Assembly: GCF_014656135.1 (NCBI RefSeq)
Contig: NZ_BNBV01000013.1
Coordinates: 1 to 64,000 of the forward strand
DNA from: Streptomyces thermodiastaticus
GTDB lineage: Bacteria; Actinomycetota; Actinomycetes; Streptomycetales; Streptomycetaceae
DNA length: 64,000 bases
Direction of reading: 5' to 3'
In this document: in pieces, positions 61,146 to 64,000 of the stretch
How the letters are laid out: every line of letters begins with the position of its first letter
Position numbering within the stretch: the stretch's first letter is position 1
Translations under genes and position numbers: made by a program
Notes under the pieces: model-generated
Seen by the model: the letters and a program-made list of their open reading frames with translations, nothing else
Told to the model about the DNA's origin: nothing
The model's database searches: none

Positions 61146-62150
61146 TCAGGCCGTCCGTACTTCCTCCACCCGCACCGGCCGGTGCTCGTGCAGCGACCGG
61201 GTGCACGCCTCGGCGATCCAGCCCGCCTCCAGGGCGTCCTCGACGGTGCAGGGCGAGGGCCTGCCACCCGCCACCACCTCAGTGAACGCGACGAGTTCGG
61301 CCCGGTAGGCGTCGGCGAACCGGTCCATGAAGAACGTGTGCGGCATGCCCGAAGGGAAGGCCGTCCCGGGCTCGGCCGAGCGCAGCGGCAGCTTGTCGTC
61401 CAGGCCCACCGCGAGCGAGTCGGTGAAGCCGTGCAACTCCATCCGGACGTCGTAACCCCTGCCGTTGTGCCGGGAGTTGGACACCACCGCGATCGTGCCG
61501 TCGTCCAGGGTGAGGACCGCCCCGGTGGTGTCGGCGTCCCCGGCGTCCTTGATGTAGGAAGCGCCGCGGTTGCCGCCCGTCGCGTACACCTCGGTGACCT
61601 CACGGCCCGTCACCCAGCGGATGATGTCGAAGTCGTGCACCGCGCAGTCCCGGAAGATGCCGCCGGAGGCCGCGATGTACGCCGCGGGCGGCGGCTCCGG
61701 GTCCAGGGTGGTGGAACGGACGGTGTGCAGGGTGCCCAGCGCGCCGGAGCGCACGGCGGCCCGTGCGGCGGCGAAACCCGCGTCGAAGCGGCGGTTGTAG
61801 CCGATCTGCACCGGCACACCCCGGTCCTGGACGGCCCGCAGCACCTTCACCCCTTCCTCCATCGTGCGGGCCACCGGCTTCTCGCAGAACACCGGGATGC
61901 CCGCCTCGACGGCGGCGAGGATCAGCGCTGGGTGGGCGTCGGTCGCGGCGGCCACCACGATGCCGTCCACCCCGGCGGCGAACACGGCCTCGGGCGAGGC
62001 CGCGACCTCGGCTCCGAACCGCTCGGCGGCGGCCGCGGCGGCACCCTCGAACGGGTCGGAGACCAGCAGTGACTCGACGGTGTCCAGACGGGACAGGGTT
62101 TCGGCGTGGAAGGCGCCGATACGGCCGAGGCCGAGAATCGCGATACGCAT
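61146..62150 (-). CDS. iolG: Inositol 2-dehydrogenase (Gfo/Idh/MocA family)
   Basis: A 334-residue oxidoreductase that oxidises inositol or a related polyol to the 2-keto form with NAD+, the first step of the pathway. RIAILGLGRIGAFHAETLSR begins the Rossmann fold, PVFCEKPVARTMEEGVKVL near 92 holds the catalytic Lys, and GGIFRDCAVHDFDIIRWVTG near 164 has the catalytic Asp/His pair. The ATG at 62150 lies nine bases after GGAG; the frame is open to 62453 without support. It converges on the transporter operon. Other polyols are possible substrates. Confidence 0.92.
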   Translation of the reverse strand: MRIAILGLGRIGAFHAETLSRLDTVESLLVSDPFEGAAAAAAERFGAEVAASPEAVFAAGVDGIVVAAATDAHPALILAAVEAGIPVFCEKPVARTMEEGVKVLRAVQDRGVPVQIGYNRRFDAGFAAARAAVRSGALGTLHTVRSTTLDPEPPPAAYIAASGGIFRDCAVHDFDIIRWVTGREVTEVYATGGNRGASYIKDAGDADTTGAVLTLDDGTIAVVSNSRHNGRGYDVRMELHGFTDSLAVGLDDKLPLRSAEPGTAFPSGMPHTFFMDRFADAYRAELVAFTEVVAGGRPSPCTVEDALEAGWIAEACTRSLHEHRPVRVEEVRTA

Positions 62151-62736
62151 GGACGGCAGCTCCGATGTGCGATGGCCGACAGGAAGTGCGAGTGGAACGG
62201 TCCGGGGCGTGGGGCGGCGGTGTGCGGGGCGTGGGTGTGCCGTTGGGGTGTGCCGGCGGTCACTGGCGCAGGGACACGGAACCGGCCGAGAGGCGCCGGA
62301 CACGCCCTGGGGCGCGGCGGGCGCCGGGGCCGCCGTCCTGCCCGGACAGCCGGACGTCACGGTGGGAGAAGACGACGGACATCGACGCCCTTTCGGTCGG
62401 TCACGAAGGCCACACGCTGCTGCCATTCTTGTCCTGACAAACCCCTCGGACAACCGGCAACGGCCCCTCGAAGAACATCAGCCGATCCGCGCCGGTCTCC
62501 CCGACAGGTACGGATCCCGGGCCGGACCCCGTACACCATGCCCGCCCGGCCGGCACCGGCGAGCTGAGCGGACCTCGGGTGTCCGGCCACGGCCCCGCCC
62601 GGCGGACGGTCCCGTGCCCGAGCTGTGCCGTTGCGGCGGCCGGAGCACGGACCGGGCGGGGCCGCCCCGGGTGCCCGGTCACCGACCTGCCTCCCCAGCC
62701 GCCCACTTTTCGTCGCCAAAACAGCCAACAGAATCG
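62151..62736. other. Intergenic region between iolG and the GntR gene
   Basis: About 590 bases without a credible gene. The minus strand reads TGTCAGGACAA at 62439-62429, identical over 11 bases to box 2 of the inositol promoter region, but the right arm does not match (CAGC in place of TGACA). TTGTC-CT-GACAA within it is itself a small palindrome. If it is the iolG operator, iolG has a leader of over 250 bases. Confidence 0.5.
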
Positions 62737-62766
62737 TTGACAATCTTGCTTCGCTAGTTTTACGTT
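62737..62766 (+). promoter_or_regulatory. Promoter of the GntR gene
   Basis: TTGACA at 62737-62742 and TACGTT at 62761-62766, 18 bases apart, form the best sigma-70-type promoter in the window, 28 bases before the GntR start. The A/T-rich spacer holds TTGCTTCGCTAG. Confidence 0.75.
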
Positions 62767-62793
62767 CGACAGGCACTCACTCAGGGAGGGCAC

Positions 62794-63444
62794 ATGCCGA
62801 ACGAAGCCCGTCCGAGCAGCGGCGAGCAGGCCAAGCAACTGGCGCTCACGCGGCTGCGGCAGGCGATCATGCACGGCGAGATGGCACCGGCTCAGCGGCT
62901 GGTGGAGAACGAACTCGCCGAGCGGTTCGGCGTGACGCGGGCCAGCATCCGCGCGGCGCTGATCGAACTGGAAGCCCAGGGTCTCGTCGAGCGGATCCGC
63001 AACCGCGGCTCGCGGGTCCGGGTGGTGTCCGTCGAGGAGGCGGTCGCCATCACCGAGTGCCGTATGGCGCTCGAAGGGCTGTGCGCGGCCAAGGCGGCCG
63101 TCGCGGTCAGCGACGAGCAGCTGGCCGAACTCACCGGCCTGGGCACGGCGATGCAGAAGGCCGTGGCCGACGGTGAGCCGGTCACCTACTCCGAGCTGAA
63201 CCACGCACTGCACGCCCGGATCCGGGAGTTCTCCGGACAGCGGACGGCCGTGGAGCTGCTGGAGCGGCTCAACGCACAACTGGTGCGCCACCGCTTCCAG
63301 CTGGCACTCAGGCCGGGGCGTCCGCAGCAGTCCCTGAAGGAGCACCTGGCGATGATCGAGGCGATCAGAGCCAGGGACCCGCAGGCGGCCGAAGCGGCCG
63401 TCCGCGCCCACCTCACCAGCGTCATCGACGCATTGCGCGACTGA
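62794..63444 (+). CDS. GntR-family regulator, FadR/FCD type
   Basis: A 216-residue regulator. The winged helix lies at residues about 15-80 (LALTRLRQAIMHGEMAPAQR, LVENELAERFGVTRASIRAA) and the all-helical FCD ligand-binding domain at about 90-210, with Asp/His metal-ligand positions in ELNHALHARIREFSG and KEHLAMIEAIRARDPQAAEA. GntR/FCD proteins usually repress catabolic operons and release on binding an acid ligand. It lies just upstream of a GalB-like gene and 640 bases from iolG, so either could be its target. The ATG follows GGGAGGG. Confidence 0.92.
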   Translation: MPNEARPSSGEQAKQLALTRLRQAIMHGEMAPAQRLVENELAERFGVTRASIRAALIELEAQGLVERIRNRGSRVRVVSVEEAVAITECRMALEGLCAAKAAVAVSDEQLAELTGLGTAMQKAVADGEPVTYSELNHALHARIREFSGQRTAVELLERLNAQLVRHRFQLALRPGRPQQSLKEHLAMIEAIRARDPQAAEAAVRAHLTSVIDALRD

Positions 63445-63611
63445 CGGCCCGACGGCCGGCCATCCCGGGCCCCGCCCGGCCGGTGCACGGTACGACGCCG
63501 CTCACCCGCACGACGTGCGGCACGGCGGCGTCCGGAGTGCCGGCCGTACGGACCGGGATGCCCGGCGCCGGTGTGGTGGGCGGACACCTGTCCGACAAGG
63601 AGAGAGCAGCA

Positions 63612-64000
63612 ATGACCCACGCCGGCACGCCCCCGACCCCACGCTCGACACTCGTCGTCACCGCACACGCCGGGGACTTCGTGTGGCGCGCGGGCGGCGC
63701 GATCGCCCTGGCCGCCTCCCGGGGGGAGAAGGTGACCATCGCATGTCTGACCTTCGGCGAGCGCGGCGAGTCCGCCAAGGCCTGGCGCGCGGGCAAGACC
63801 CTGGAGGAGATCAAGGCGATACGCCGCGAGGAGGCGGAGCGGGCCGCTGCCGTCCTCGGCGCGCAGGTCCGCTTCTTCGACGCCGGCGACTACCCGCTGG
63901 TGGCCACCGCCGAACTGACCGACCAGCTGGTGGCCCTCTACCGGGAGACCCAGCCCGACGTCGTCCTCACCCACCCCGTCGAGGACCCCTACAACGGCGA
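63612..64000 (+). CDS. GalB-like PIG-L family protein, N-terminal part
   Basis: The frame runs off the window after 129 codons. It starts after AAGGAGAGAG and reads TLVVTAHAGDFVWRAGGAIA near residue 14, GEKVTIACLTFGERGESAKA, and AAAVLGAQVRFFDAGDYPLV. The usual PIG-L zinc motif AHPDD is AHAGD here, the variant that I recall from GalB-type 4-oxalomesaconate hydratases of gallate and protocatechuate breakdown. So an aromatic acid role is more likely than de-N-acetylation. The adjacent GntR gene would be its regulator. Confidence 0.85.
   Translation, partial: MTHAGTPPTPRSTLVVTAHAGDFVWRAGGAIALAASRGEKVTIACLTFGERGESAKAWRAGKTLEEIKAIRREEAERAAAVLGAQVRFFDAGDYPLVATAELTDQLVALYRETQPDVVLTHPVEDPYNG

Noticed and set aside
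61146..62453. 101-codon N-terminal extension of iolG
   Set aside because: The extension is Pro/Arg-rich and contains no Rossmann features; MRIAILGLGRIG at 62150 is the family start.

Overview
The window is about 72% G+C by eye, with codon third positions almost always G or C, many GTG/TTG starts and frequent 4-base ATGA/GTGA overlaps. Together with a conservon (histidine-kinase-like, roadblock, DUF742, GTPase), a bL37-type ribosomal peptide, a Methyltransf_19/DUF574 methyltransferase and a TauE/SafE, Dps and cobalamin gene set, this points firmly to Streptomyces or a close relative. It reads as chromosomal arm-type accessory DNA, with catabolic islands separated by small housekeeping blocks and a few scars of decayed mobile DNA.

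Layout. 1-4331: end of a hopanoid/isoprenoid operon (ispG end, dxs, hpnO-like aminotransferase), then an XRE-cupin regulator behind two tandem palindromes and a coupled 39-aa membrane protein. 4358-8051: tyrosine phosphatase, SGNH hydrolase, metallo-beta-lactamase-fold hydrolase and a frameshifted SUKH/SMI1 pseudogene. 8313-14860: a vanillate-type aromatic acid island with two IclR regulators, vanA, a coupled 71-aa protein, vanB, a D-2-hydroxyacid dehydrogenase and an MFS transporter, with similar palindromes before vanA and before the MFS gene. 14909-16648: Gre factor, bL37, DoxX and PRC-barrel proteins. 16994-21353: conservon plus GAF protein. 21553-24831: threonine degradation (tdh, kbl) and a LysR regulator. 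25211-28345: MFS exporter, overlapping tail to tail with a split transketolase whose promoter carries a SoxR/MerR-type box. 28497: tRNA-Pro(GGG). 29361-35313: lactate permease, NUDIX-like protein, a split FluG-like pair (amidohydrolase and glutamine-synthetase-like) and a methyltransferase. 35556-36419: remnants of phage or integrative-element genes. 36743-44051: Dps, lipase, thiolase, acyl-CoA synthetase, TauE/SafE, an unlisted 58-aa membrane protein and a tail-anchored Ser/Thr kinase. 44151-50689: RpiB-like isomerase, MGDG-type glycosyltransferase, SDR, polysaccharide deacetylase, CobK, CobF and DUF309. 50721-51864: a chimeric pseudogene scar beside a second, identical tRNA-Pro. 52124-62150: a myo-inositol catabolic and uptake island. 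62794-64000: a GntR regulator and the start of a GalB-like PIG-L family gene.

How genes work together. The inositol island is the most complete system. On the minus strand, iolC, a DeoC-like aldolase, iolB and iolD run as one operon. A divergent plus-strand operon encodes a binding protein, permease, ATPase and an IolE-like isomerase, and faces an iolG-type dehydrogenase across a bidirectional terminator. Two TGTCA-N11-TGACA palindromes lie in the divergent promoter region, each contributing the TTGACA -35 box of one of the two promoters. In the vanillate island, VanA/VanB demethylation is coupled by two GTGA overlaps to an unrecognised 71-aa protein with a Cys-His-Cys motif.

No wholly new defence or biosynthetic system is obvious. 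The best candidates for something undescribed are the vanA-linked small protein, the conservon extension (23-aa peptide plus GAF protein), the SoxR-type control of a split transketolase, the 58-aa membrane protein opposite a tail-anchored kinase, and the tandem palindromes before the XRE-cupin gene.
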